Below are positions 21,941-32,109 of a DNA stretch of 64,000 bases, piece by piece. Source of the DNA: Diphasiastrum complanatum (Eukaryota; Streptophyta; Lycopodiopsida; Lycopodiales; Lycopodiaceae). Where the stretch lies: assembly GCA_029204225.1 (NCBI GenBank), contig CM055095.1, positions 66,011,248 through 66,075,247 on the forward strand, read 5' to 3'. The position numbers and the translations under genes are program-made. The notes beneath the pieces were generated by a model, which worked only from the letters and a program-made list of their open reading frames with translations, searched no databases and had not been told where the DNA came from. The stretch's first letter is position 1, and every line of letters starts with the position of its first letter.

Positions 21941-22185
21941 ACAGATAAACTCAGATTGGATCTCAGAAAAGCTTAACTGATTAACCTCTCCAATCCGGCT
22001 TAAGGCATCCGCGACACTATTAGAGGTACCCTTCCGGTACTCAATGTCATAATGAAATTCTTGGAGCATCTCTGACCATCTGGCCTTATGACCCCTAAGG
22101 TCGACCGCATCGTTAATATACTTTAACGCTTGATGATCAGTAACTATAGTAAACTAGGAGCCATACAAGTAATGTCTCCAAACTT

Positions 22186-23116
22186 TCAAGGCATTAATGA
22201 CAGCAAAAAGTTCCTTGTCATAGGTGGAATACCGCCTTTGAAAGGGTCCAACTTCTTGCTTTCAAAAGCTAGCGGTCTACCATCCTGATATCGGACTGCG
22301 CCTATAGCATAGTCACTGGCATCCGTTTCAAGTACATACGGCTTGTTAGGATCCACTATGTGTAGAATAGGCGTTGTAGTTACACAGTATTTGAGGTTCT
22401 CAAAACTCTGATTCAACTCTTCAGTCCAAGTAACTGGAGGACTGAACCTACTGTGCCGGCTAACTCTTTTAGCCCCTCTGAGGATATTCGTCAAGGCCAA
22501 TGCAATTAATGCATAGTTCAAGATGAATCTATGAAAAAACCCCGTAAAGCCCAAAAAGGACTTAACCTCCCGGATGGTTTTAGGAATAGGCCATTCACGT
22601 ACTTGTCGGACTTTATTTGGGTCAATTTCCAACCCATGGTCCGAAATAATGTGACCAAGGTATAACAACCTTTTCTGGAAAAATACACATTTGGACTCCT
22701 CGACAAAAAGTCCTGAGATGCTCCTCATGCCCCTCCAAGGTCTTACTATAGATGAGAATATCATCTAAGTAGACTATTACGAACTTCCCCAGATATGGAC
22801 AAAGAAGATCGTTCATCATCTGCTAGAAAGTCGCTGGAGCATTTGTCAAGCCAAAAGGTAAAAGCAGAAACTCATAATGGCCGTACCTAGTTCTAAGCCC
22901 GGTTTTTTCAATATCCTCAGTCTTTATGCGAATCTGATGCTACCCTGATCTCAAATCGATTTTGGTGAAGTACTTTGCACCATGCAATCGATCAACCAGT
23001 TCATCCATTCGCGGCAAAGGATAACGGTTTTTAATCGTTAACTTATTCAACTTTTTAAAGTCCACACAAAGACGAGTACCTCCGTCTTTTTTATCAACAA
23101 GGAGCACAGGTGCCCA
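22186..23116 (-). pseudogene. Gypsy reverse transcriptase and RNase H start (element D)
   Basis: Minus-strand motifs across stops and one or more frame changes: [60 protein letters not shown], the active site [12 protein letters not shown] (about 22757-22790), [31 protein letters not shown], then the RNase H start LETDASDYAIGAVRYQDGRP. The reading decays near 22186, where [10 protein letters not shown] would be expected. The family function is copying element RNA into cDNA; it is inactive here. Confidence 0.88.
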
Positions 23117-24622
23117 CTAGGGAGATTTACTAGGCCTAACATGGCCCATCTTTAGATAATTTTGCAGTTGCCTATAAACCTCATCCTCTTCAGTAGTACT
23201 CATCCTATACGGATACAATGATATAGGAGAACTACCAGGAATCAGTTTTATACCATGGCCAACACCCCTAGAGGGGGGAAGACCCTCAGGAAGCTGCTCA
23301 GGAAAAACATCGTTAAATTCTTGTCTAAGTTTCCTAAAAATTTCACCTTCCGGCGAATTTTCTTGTTTTAGGTTATTAGACATTAACTCCATTTGGAGAT
23401 TGTAAAATTGCAAACTACGTTCTTCATGGTAAGTAAAATCTTTTAACCGCCATAAATAAGAACTGGAATCCATAATATCCATACATTTAACAGTTTCCAA
23501 AGCAAAAAGCATATACGGAGTAGAAATATCAACATTTCCATTCAATTCTATGAGTGAGCCGTTATGTAAGAACGACAAATTGTGAGTTACATAGTTTCTC
23601 TTCATAGACTCGTTCCTCTCATAGAACCACTCTTTACCAAGTATAACATCTACCCTATCTAGATCCATAATATGAAAGTCTAATTTATCCTTATAGGCTT
23701 GAATCTCTATTGGTAGACGTGGGACTATCCGGTCCCAAACTTGGCTTTCTGCTCCAGTTGCTAGCTTCACTGTGTATCGGTGGTCACTTTGCCTTGTTTC
23801 CACCTTTAGCTTTTGCAACAAATTTGCGTTAATAAACTTATGTGTGGAACCATCGTCAAATAAAACAGTTACAGCTTGGCCACCCACAACCCCCTTCATC
23901 CGAATGAGGTCATGAGGGCCAAAAATAGCCGTATTAAAACAACAATGCTCACACACAGAATTACCAGCAAAGGAAAGATCAACACTAGATATGCTAGAGT
24001 TACCTGGCGTCTTAAAAGATGCCCCTTTAGATTCCCGTTTCTTTGGACATTCCTTCACGACATGACCTGGTTCCATGCAATTAAAGCACATATTGTCGCT
24101 TCTAGCTTTCATGAAGGTTTCCTGGTCCAAGGTAGATCTTTTCTTCGATTTCCTTGAACCAGAAGCCCCTTCCTTTGCCTTATCTTTCGATTTCTTTGGA
24201 AAGAAAGGCCTCTTACCCTTTACGTCGGGCAAGACACCAGTCTCAGGCTTAGTCATCGTACGAGTATCATCGTAGATTCTGGCGAAGCGAACAGCTTTTT
24301 CGAGGGTAAGAGGCTAGTTCCTCCTGACCTCTAGCCGGTGCGAATTCCATTGATCCAGCCATTGCAAGACCGCCTCCGGGGTTCTATCCTTCTTTTCCCC
24401 AGCAAAAACTTCAGGAGTAAACAAGGGTTGATGCACCAATTGCCTTAGCTGCGTCAAATCCTTGAGGTCCTGCTGATCCTGACTGTGCTTAGCTTGCATA
24501 TCCACAATCTGTTGCTGTAGACTGTTAATAGCCAGCATCAAAGCATCAGGGTCTAAAACAGAGGCAGATATTGTAGCCTCATGAGCAGGGGACATAGGCT
24601 GTGTAGTAGGAATAGGCTCCAT
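23117..24622 (-). pseudogene. Gypsy gag and protease (element D)
   Basis: The gag N-terminus (24622-24314) is a Gln-rich helical segment ending VLQWLDQWNSHR. It then jumps to LEVRRN, a stop, and PLTLEKAVRFARIYDDTR. Element E has about 160 residues between the equivalent points, so about 0.5 kb of gag core is deleted. Next come a basic linker, the zinc knuckle CFNCMEPGHVVKEC, then FGPHDLIRMKGVVGGQAVTV and the protease motif LFDDGSTHKFIN (aspartic protease DDG), DRVDVILGKEWFY, and the beginning of RT (LPEGLPPSRGVGHGIKLIPG) before a stop at 23117. Confidence 0.85.
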
Positions 24623-25482
24623 TTTTACAGAGAGAAGAGAGGTGAATTAAGAAGAGAAGATAGAAAAGAATCAAAAGCTACCCAAGGAAGGTAGATACAA
24701 AGCTACTCTTGCTGTCTCTTTACAAACCAAATGGTATTGTCCATGGTTGCCAAGAGGAATAAGAGAAGGCAAAGAGAAGGATGCACCACCACCTCCACCT
24801 CTTTTCACATAAAACAGTGACATAGAAGAGGCATACTTCCCTCTTCATGCCATCCTACCAACTGCCAAGCTTTGCCTAGCCACCTAGCTTCCACCTCAGC
24901 ATACTAGGCACTTCTAGCACCTACCAGGTGGCCTACAGTACCCTTTCTCCCTTCTTACCTTAGTTTTTTCCTTCTACCTGTCCATCGCTGGCAGACAGCA
25001 ATAGGAAGAAGAGAAACGATGTAAGCTTTCAGGGAGGGCCCCGACTTCTACACTTGGAGATCTGACAATCATCGGAACAGGAGGGCGGTACCTGCTGCCA
25101 CTTCATCCCGGCCCATATGATGCCACGTGGAATGTTATTTCCACTTTTTTGATTGTTCTCGCTGGTCAAACAACGATGTAAGAACTTCCTGATTGTTATT
25201 CGCTGAGGAGGGCCCATCGCGACCCAAAAAACCACAGTTCTGGAGCGGAAGAGGGACCGCCACCTGTCCCACTTTGGACAGTGCCACGTGGCAGGTCCTT
25301 CTTAGGGCCCCTTCCACTTTTTTGAAACTTTTTAACTTGAAATTTACAAAAAAACAGCAGGAAGAAGAATAGGAAAACACACATAAAATATGCGTTTTAA
25401 ACCCGAATTGAAATCCATCAGAAGCGACGAAAGTTACAAGAAATCTACTACGGATCAACGCACCTGCTTTCAGTATGCAGCG
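24623..25482 (-). other. Untranslated leader of element D
   Basis: About 860 bp between the primer-binding site and gag, without a sustained frame. Similar in length to the leader of element E (about 880 bp). Confidence 0.5.
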
Positions 25483-25494
25483 GCTCTGATACCA
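25483..25494 (-). promoter_or_regulatory. Primer-binding site of element D
   Basis: Minus-strand TGGTATCAGAGC, an exact match to the initiator methionine tRNA site used by many plant LTR elements. Confidence 0.85.
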
Positions 25495-25496
25495 TA

Positions 25497-25944
25497 TGCT
25501 ACAAACTCACTTACTGCAAACCTCCAGGTGCCGGTTAACCACAAGAGACCGAACGATTCACGTTCCACCCCGCCATAGGACCTAATCCGGGTCCACCCTC
25601 CGTGCCCTGGCCTGTGACCGTATCAAGCTGGATCCGACCTCCATCCCAGACGGCATCCCATACCACCGCCCAGGCTCTCAGCCATCTCTTGCCTCATGCT
25701 AGCAATACATCCTGGCCGTGCATACACTCTCCATCCACCTCCTCCTAGGTAGACAGAATGGATGGCAAATGAGTCCTCTTCCCCTTGTATACCTCCAAGG
25801 AGAGAGACTCCAAGCCATGTGCACTCCTGGATCATGACACGTGGCAACCATGCAGGTTCACGAGTCACCGGTCAAGTCTACAAGCCCAGTCATCGTCTGG
25901 TCTCAAGTCTGGGTTTGGGACCCAAGGGGGTTGGGTCCCTAACA
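25497..25944 (-). repeat. 5' LTR of element D
   Basis: Read on the minus strand it starts TGTTAGGGACCCAACC and ends GTTTGTAGCA, two bases before the primer-binding site. 448 bp with TG...CA ends. The 3' partner is missing. Confidence 0.75.
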
Positions 25945-26602
25945 ATCAGAGTCCAAATAATCCTGATGTGTGGGGAAAGTGGATGGTATGTCCTGGGTGT
26001 CCTGTGAGAGACCGTCTGGTGCCGACTCAGAGCGAAGAAATCGGAATGTTTGCACTGGGCGAGTCATCTGAGTGACTGCAGGAGGATGTTGTGGAAATGC
26101 ACCGATTGGAATAGATGCAGTAGGAGGAGGGGCGGAACGTGGTGCAATGGGCTGTGGCGGTGCAGTAGGATGTGGTGCAGTGGGCTGAGGAACAAGTGGT
26201 GGATGTGCATCAGGCTGAGGGGGAGGAGCAGGAACAGGAGGTAGGGGAGGACGTGGTGGTGGTGGACGAGGAGCTAGTGGATCTCGTGTGGTGGATGATA
26301 CTACTACATATACATCAGGATCTAGTGACATACCGGCATGCGTCAATCGAGCTCCGTATATGTCAATGAGCCTACAACGCTCCTGAGCAGGCATGTGTGG
26401 GCAAGGGAGGGAGCCTAAGCGTTTGCCATCACCCTTGACAGCACCAAGGAGATGGCCTTTCAGCCTAGTGAGAGTGCTGACAAAACGAGCATGACAAAAC
26501 CTGCAGGTCCATCCACGCGTCCCAGACCGAACGTCAGACCTAACGAACTCGGGGGTCTTGGTCTACCTCACCCCATAGCTCAGGCATATCTCCAACAGGC
26601 AT
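25942..26602 (-). pseudogene. hAT transposase N-terminus (element F, minus strand)
   Basis: An ATG on the minus strand at 26602 gives MPVGDMPELWGEVDQDPRVR, like the starts of G and H (LWDEVD, IWDEVE). After a frame change near 26545 a BED-type finger reads TCRFCHARFVSTLTRLKGHL, then CPHMPAQERCRLIDIYGARL (G: VPDRQRLLDTYGPRL), a proline-rich spacer and DIPSTFPTHQDYLDSD (G: EIPSSFPSHPDDL). The reading is cut by the LTR of D at 25944. The catalytic DUF659/RNase H-like part is missing from the window. Confidence 0.75.
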
Positions 26603-27320
26603 GGTGTGAGACGGTATAGGAAACAGGAAGTACGGAAGTGAAGTACGGAAGAAGTGCAAGAAAAGACAAATGAGTCACCGTTCGGTCAGAGGAAACCGGT
26701 CCTGGATAAGTGGATATGCGCTCCCACGCAATGCAATGAACCTAGGAATGCCAACCCTGAACCCTATCAAGCTAAACGCCTAAACCTCCAGAAGAGGCCC
26801 TCCATAATGCAAAAAACCTTTTTTTTGTCTCCAAAAATTAACCTAAACTCTAAACCATATCCTTCTCTCTCTAGATGGGCTGGTACATTCTCTCTCTAGA
26901 CTGTCCCAATCTCTCTCTATGATCTGAAATGCCTAGACCCTAAAAATAGACCTATTTGCATGAGGGAATGTCAAAGAACCTGATTTTTGAGCCAAAAAAG
27001 CAAACCTACAACTAAACTCTAATTTTCTCTCTCTATAGAGGCCGCTACAGTCTCTCGCTACCCTGCCCTCTTCTCTCTCATCAATCTGAGCAGCCCTCTC
27101 TCTCAAACCAAAGCGCCCTCTCTCTCAACCTCTACCACAAAAAATGTGAAATGAGGGACAAAAACGAGCTTTGAGGGGTTTTGGGGGGAAATTTAGGAAA
27201 ATTGATTAATTAATCAATTAATTAAATGAACCGTACCACGTGGCACGGTTCAAGGAACCGTGGTACAGTTCCTTCCATGGTTCCCAACACCCACGGTTCT
27301 GGGAACCGTGGGTTCTATGA
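26603..27320 (-). mobile_element. 5' end of hAT element F
   Basis: Untranslated 5' part of F. The terminus at 27320, read on the minus strand, is TCATAGAACCCACGGTTCCC, followed by palindromic ACGGTTC/GAACCGT words. The same terminus, with small changes (TCATAGAACCCATGGTTCC), closes element H at 42592. It abuts a TATATATATA tract, consistent with an 8-bp hAT target duplication made of TA. Confidence 0.65.
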
Positions 27321-27330
27321 TATATATATA

Positions 27331-27572
27331 AAAAGGATGCGCGTCCGGGCCGGACGCGGGCAATCAGCGTCCGCGTCCGGCATCCGACCCGGACGCGTCC
27401 AACCCCCGGACAAGGGGTCGAACGAGTCCACATTTTTTTTTATTTTTTTAACACTAAAAGAATTTTTTTTACTTAAAAAAAAAAAAAAAGCGGACGCGTC
27501 CGGACCCCTGAACGCACCCCTGGCACGTCCGCGTCCGGACGCGCGGACGCGTCCAGGGTCTGCTACCTTGGA
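27331..27572. mobile_element. Short GC-rich element K between TA tracts
   Basis: About 240 bp dense in GGACGCGTCC-like palindromes at both ends, with an A/T-rich centre (27431-27490). It is bounded by TATATATATA on the left and GGATATATATAG on the right. Related GGACGC-rich sequence occurs at 38870-38990 at the left of element H. No coding frame. Probably a MITE; terminal repeats (AAGGATGCGCG against AAGGTAGCAG) match only weakly. Confidence 0.45.
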
Positions 27573-27602
27573 TATATATAGATATATATATATGTATATG
27601 TA

Positions 27603-28274
27603 TCATAGGTCCCGCGGTACTGGGTACCGCGGATCCCGGTACCGCGGGACCGTACTGAGGGGGGAGAGTCATATCTGCAGATTTCATGTAAGACGTCATT
27701 AGGTCTTCCATCCTGTCCATAGGCCCCCAGCATGTCGTTACGGTGGTGACGGACAATGCCACCAACTGTGTTCAGATGGGTGTCCTGCTAGAGGCCGAGT
27801 TCCCTCACATCGTCCATACCCCCTGTGCGGCGCACGGCATAGACCTTTTGATGGGGAACATAGGTGCACTTCCCTGGGTTAGAGCCATCGTACACAATGG
27901 CATTCTGAGTGCTTATTTATCCCCACAGCCTGATCGGCCATGTGGATCCCCATCATCCCTCCATGTGCCTCTGTACCTGCCCCCATGTGATGCTCCCCCC
28001 GTGTTGCTCTCCCATTGGCCCCATGGTCTGCTCACCCACAATGCCCATGTGTTGTTGCACCAGTCCCCTGCACCATGTACTGTACCCTCTTTTTTTACAC
28101 CCAGAACCCCTTTTTTTTCCATTTTTTTGACCTATTTAGGTAGGTAAAAGGCAAAAATTAAATATTAAAATTATTAAAAATATATATATTAAAAATGGTA
28201 TCGCCCTAGTACCGTGGATCCCAGGGCGGTCCTCTACCGGCGGTACCATACCAGCGGTACCAGAGGCCACTATG

Positions 28275-28275
<1 letters not shown>
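27603..28275 (+). mobile_element. Internally deleted hAT element I
   Basis: The left end is TCATAGGTCCCGCGGTAC, as in G; the right end is CCACTATGA before a TA tract. The interior 27660-27893 matches G exon 1 at about 36602-36837 (TDNATNCVQMG, HTPCAAHGIDLL), then switches at ACAATGGCATT to the 3' tail of G (38342 onward, CAGCCTGATCGGCCATGTGG). Two deletions from a G-like parent explain it: one near the left end and one of about 1.5 kb across the C-terminal exons. Non-autonomous. Confidence 0.8.

Positions 28276-28321
<46 letters not shown>
28276..28321. repeat. TA microsatellite between I and J
   Basis: About 46 bp of TA (one ACATAT interruption), directly bounded by the right end of I and the left end TCATAGG of J. 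Confidence 0.95.
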
Positions 28322-28324
<3 letters not shown>

Positions 28325-28355
28325 TAGGTCCCGCGGGACCATATATGGTACCACG
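28322..28355 (+). mobile_element. Left end of short hAT element J
   Basis: TCATAGGTCCCGCGGGAC at the edge of the TA tract, then ATATATGGTACCACG, where gypsy element E is inserted. The remainder of J resumes at 34760 after E. J without E is only about 210 bp, a MITE of the G family. Confidence 0.7.
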
Positions 28356-28713
28356 TGTTACGAGCTCGTAACCAGTGCCGAACCCTAGAGAACACAAATA
28401 GGTCAGATACCACAGTCAGGGTCGTGTCCAGCGTACATGACCAACAGGGCAAGACAGTGTGAGTAGTGTGCCCCAGCACGGTCCATAGCCATGGCGGGCC
28501 TAACACAACCTAGGGACACTGTCAGCAGGATAGGGCCCCCAGTTGGGTCCCGACGTGCAGTCGGCCACGTCAGTGCCACGTGGCCGACACTTGGCAGTAG
28601 CATGCTACCAGTCCTCACACTGGGCTAGGAGGGGCTTACTCTATATCAGGGAGTAGGCAAGGTTGGGTGGATCAGTTAGTGTTTGCCCTACTGTGGTGTT
28701 AGGATCTATTACA
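28356..28713 (+). repeat. 5' LTR of element E
   Basis: Starts TGTTACGAGCTCGTAACC (with a small inverted repeat TTACGAGCTCGTAA) and ends ATCTATTACA. Contains repeated CCACGTGGC/GCCACGTCA words, possible E-box/G-box promoter motifs. Confidence 0.93.
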
Positions 28714-28714
28714 C

Positions 28715-28727
28715 TGGTATCAGAGCC
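28715..28727 (+). promoter_or_regulatory. Primer-binding site of element E
   Basis: TGGTATCAGAGCC, an exact initiator-tRNA type site, one base after the LTR. Confidence 0.9.
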
Positions 28728-29607
28728 ATCTCCATCCTAGGGAACTCAGTTTTCAGCAGTGGAGAAAGTAGCTAGATTGCTCAGAACTTCTTCAAGTTCT
28801 CAGAAAGAAATAGAGGAGGAGACTCGCTGTAGGAACAGTCTCCTACTGAGGAAATCTTGGTGAATTTACTTGCTGGTCAGAGAGAAATTAGTTAAAATTT
28901 CTAGAGCAGGTCCAGTGCTGTAAATTTACTGATTTTTGCCATCAGATTCAGGGAATCAGAGCGGATTTTTGAGGAGAAAGGGTGGTGCTGATCCATCGCT
29001 GAGGGATCAGAAATCTACCTCTGAAATTTCAGAGAAATCTAAGGAAATTTGAAGGGTTTTCAAACACTTTTTCTTAACAGGGCCAGCGCTGGACAGGGAG
29101 ATGAAAAATTAGTTTTTCATCACTGTTTTTGAGGATTTTTCAGTAGTTTGAACATCAAACTAGATTGCCACAGACCAGTGACCTACTACTTGAAGTCAGA
29201 TCAGAGTTTCAAGCAAGTTTTGGGCCTTGAATTTTAGAAAATTGGGCCAGACAGGTGGCTGTCCAGCCAGCGAGGGTAGGGAGACACCAAAATCAGAAAT
29301 TGAAATACTTTTTGGGTCTCAAATCAGAAGTAAATGAGCCAGTTGGGTTGCAATCAGACCAGCGAGCTACTATCCTCAAAGAACCGGGAAATTTGGCACC
29401 GTTTTGAAGCTTCAAACTGGCATTTTTCGGGACAGCAGGTCTGAAATCTTGGGGAAAAGAGCTAAAAGGGTTCCTCTTCATTCTTTCTTTGGAAGTACAG
29501 TCCTCATAAACAGCTAAGTCATCTTTCCTTTCCCTTGTACAGTTGTAAATTAGTCTTTTAGACTTTTTTCCTTCAGAAGTTAAGGTAGCTCTCGTTCAGT
29601 TCCGAAA
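28728..29607 (+). other. Untranslated leader of element E
   Basis: About 880 bp with no long frame before the gag ATG. Noncoding leaders of this length are usual in the clade. Confidence 0.6.
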
Positions 29608-31056
29608 ATGACCACTCCTCAGGGACCTGATCAACCCCAGGAGAGAGGCTTCGACGAACTTGAAACAGAAGCCTTGGCTTACAGAAAAGGGAAGGAACCC
29701 ATGGCAGTGGAAGAACAGGAACAGTTCGCCGAAGAATTCAACGAACTGGTTACCAAGGAGCAGTTTCTCCAATTGGTAACAGAAGTGGATGAACTGAAGT
29801 TGGCATTAGCCAATTTCAAGTCCAGTGTGGACGACTCGTTCGCTGAACTCAAAAGCTTGATTTTGAGTTCCGCGAAAGGAAGCCTTCCCTCCACTTCTAA
29901 GTTATCCCCTTCTCGACTTCCATCAGTTTCGGGTGAGACTTTACGATCTCACCCCAGTGTTTTTAAAGACTTAAAACCTCCTACTTTTAATGGAGAAGAG
30001 AAGGATAGAAATGCAGATATTCTACAAACCTTCCTCAGCAAATGGAAGAACATTCATGCTCATAAACAGACCCCTGACCATTTGCAAGCTATTGAGGCCA
30101 GTCTTTCCTTAGGGCCTATGGCCTATAAGTGGTGGTTAAATCTCCAGGAGACTGGGCAGACTCCCCGGTCATGGAAAGCTTTTGAAGAAGCTTTCCTAAG
30201 AGAATTTCTACCAGAGAATGAACTTGATAGAGCCTGGGAAGCCTGGGAAAGACCAGTAATGGACAAGTCCCTCATCCAATATATCTCGCAGTATCGAGAA
30301 GCAATTTTAAAGATTAGAAATATGGATGACTATCAGAAAATCAGGAGATTTGTCTGTGGCCTCAAAGATGAATATAAAGTAGAGGTCCAGAGAAACTCGC
30401 CTACTACCCTTGAGCAAGCTCTCAGATATGCTCAAATCTATGATGATTCAGTGGGTAGGAAGAGAGCGAGACAGCAACCACTTTCTGAGCAGCTTCCTCA
30501 GAAAGACTTTCAATTTAAAAAGAAATTTTTAAAAAGAAAGAAAGAAGATAAATTTAAAGGTGAAGCTCCTCAGAAACGCCCTTCACTCATACAGCCCTTA
30601 AAACCAGATGATTTTGAGAAAGCCAAACAAGAACGTTTGTGCTTTGTGTGTATGGGCAAGGGACACACAGTCAGACAGTGTCCCAAGGGGCCTTTCACTA
30701 AAAAAGATAAGAAAGATAAAAAACAAGTTCATCTTGTTCAGACTGTATGTTTCCCTAGTGACTCGGCAGCTTCCGAGATCAAAGTGTATCATGAAGATCA
30801 TGAACACTGTTGCCAGCTGACCTCTACAATGCTAGCGAGACCCTTCAGCTTTGGGCCGCATGACCTAGTACGTATGCATGGGAAAGTTGGTAACCAGTCA
30901 GTAAGAGTCATGGTTGATGATGGGGCAACCCATAATTTCATCAACCACACCCTGGTTAAAAAGCTTAAACTACCAGAAGTACCTAGTCAGCATAGGTACA
31001 TAGTTTCATTAGCTAAGGGTGAAGATAAAAAAAATATGGGAAACTATGGTAAGTAA
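29608..31056 (+). CDS. gag: Gypsy gag-protease of element E
   Basis: 482 codons from the ATG at 29608 (MTTPQGPDQPQERG). Residues about 60-100 are helical; the gag capsid-like region spans about 125-290 (LSLGPMAYKWWLNLQETGQ, AFLREFLPE, LKDEYKVEVQRNSPTTLEQA). A basic linker precedes the zinc knuckle CFVCMGKGHTVRQC at residues 345-358. FGPHDLVRMHGKVGNQSV leads to the protease active site VDDGATHNFIN, DDG at 437-439. The frame ends at 31056 because of a shift within the protease; the next frame (31019-31555) carries the rest. It would form particles in which cDNA is made. Confidence 0.88.
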   Translation: MTTPQGPDQPQERGFDELETEALAYRKGKEPMAVEEQEQFAEEFNELVTKEQFLQLVTEVDELKLALANFKSSVDDSFAELKSLILSSAKGSLPSTSKLSPSRLPSVSGETLRSHPSVFKDLKPPTFNGEEKDRNADILQTFLSKWKNIHAHKQTPDHLQAIEASLSLGPMAYKWWLNLQETGQTPRSWKAFEEAFLREFLPENELDRAWEAWERPVMDKSLIQYISQYREAILKIRNMDDYQKIRRFVCGLKDEYKVEVQRNSPTTLEQALRYAQIYDDSVGRKRARQQPLSEQLPQKDFQFKKKFLKRKKEDKFKGEAPQKRPSLIQPLKPDDFEKAKQERLCFVCMGKGHTVRQCPKGPFTKKDKKDKKQVHLVQTVCFPSDSAASEIKVYHEDHEHCCQLTSTMLARPFSFGPHDLVRMHGKVGNQSVRVMVDDGATHNFINHTLVKKLKLPEVPSQHRYIVSLAKGEDKKNMGNYGK

Positions 31057-31555
31057 GTTAAATCTTGGTATTCGGGGGTACCAAGATGAAATAAACTTTC
31101 AGATAATGCACCTGGATCGAACAGACATTGTTCTCGGGAGAGATTGGCTCTACAGTTTAGGACCTTCCCTCCACATAAACTATCAGGAGAACACCCTCAG
31201 CTTTCAGCATAAAGGCCGAGAGATCCAGTTGCATGGGGAGCATAATGTTCCCAACAGCCCTATGGTATGCAGTTCAGAGCTCTGTCAGCTAATTGGAGAC
31301 GAAGACCATCAGGTATTCTTATGTGACTTTCAGTTTATTCCTGAAGTTTCTATTTCCAGTTCTATTCAGCAGAAAATCAGTAAATTAGAAACTTTATTGT
31401 CTAAATTTAAAGACGTTTTTCCTGAAGATTTACCACATGGTTTACCACCTAGCAGAGAGGTAGATCATGTAATAAACCTAGTACCAGGTACAGCACCTGT
31501 TTCTAAACCTCCGTATCGGGTCAGCCGAACAGAGGATGAAGAAATAGGCAGTTAA
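31019..31555 (+). pseudogene. Protease C-terminus and RT leader (element E)
   Basis: Continues the polyprotein in another frame: MHLDRTDIVLGRDWLYSLGP (protease C-part, family: LGmpWL), then ISKLETLLSKFKDVFPEDLP and HGLPPSREVDHVINLVPG, the sequence just before RT. A further one-base change near 31551 ends the frame at 31555, and the following [20 protein letters not shown] connects to the RT frame at 31618. The shift at 31040 lies inside the protease, so it looks like a mutation, not programmed frameshifting. Confidence 0.8.
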
Positions 31556-32109
31556 CAGACTATCTTGGGAAAGGCCAAATTCAGACCAGTAATTCGCCAT
31601 GGGCCTCACCAGTCCTATTGGTGAAAAAGAACGAGGGGTCTATGCGTCTTTGCGTAGATTACAGAGCCCTCAATAAAGTCACAATTAAGAATAAATACCC
31701 TATGCCTCGGGCAGACGAGTTGTTTGACCAACTCGACGGGGCTAAGTTTTTCAGCAAAATAGACCTCAAATCGAGATATCATCAAGTTCGTATAAAATCG
31801 GAAGATGTCTCAAAAATAGCTTTAAGGACTCGTCACGGTCATTATGAGTTTAAGGTGATGCCATTTGGGCTCACAAATGCTCCAGCTACCTTTATGACCT
31901 TGATGAACAGTGTCCTCAGACCATACTTGGGTAAGTTTGTAGTCGTATTTTTAGATGACATCCTCGTTTACAGCAAAACGAGGAAGGAGCATCTAAAACA
32001 CCTCAGAAAGGTGTTTCGACTGCTCAGAAAGCATAAGCTCTATGCTAAACAATCCAAGTGTGAATTCTTCGTTGAAGAAGTAGCATATTTGGGTCACATT
32101 ATCTCTTAA
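31556..32109 (+). pseudogene. pol: Reverse transcriptase palm and fingers (element E)
   Basis: Open from about 31618: [60 protein letters not shown], the active site [12 protein letters not shown] (about 31938-31973), [28 protein letters not shown]. The TAA at 32107-32109 is followed in the same frame by [10 protein letters not shown], so one nonsense codon separates RT from the rest of pol. Apart from this stop, all RT motifs are conserved. Confidence 0.9.

Larger units (their letters stand above)
20526..25944 (-). mobile_element. Chromovirus-type Ty3/gypsy element D (minus strand, 3'-truncated)
   Basis: Order on the minus strand: 5' LTR (25944-25497), primer-binding site, leader of about 860 bp, gag, protease, RT, RNase H, integrase, chromodomain. 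No 3' LTR: the chromodomain runs straight into hAT sequence near 20530. The LTR starts exactly where the hAT N-terminal gene is broken, so D inserted into hAT element F and a later deletion removed the D 3' end plus the hAT middle. Numerous stops and a gag deletion make it inactive. Confidence 0.88.

Noticed and set aside
27226-27702. 158-codon plus-strand frame
   Set aside because: It spans the F terminus, element K, TA repeat and the left end of I, so it is not one gene.
31019-31056. Programmed frameshift between gag and pol in element E
   Set aside because: The shift falls inside the protease domain, not at a domain border, and no slippery heptamer with downstream structure was evident; a poly-A indel is the simpler explanation.
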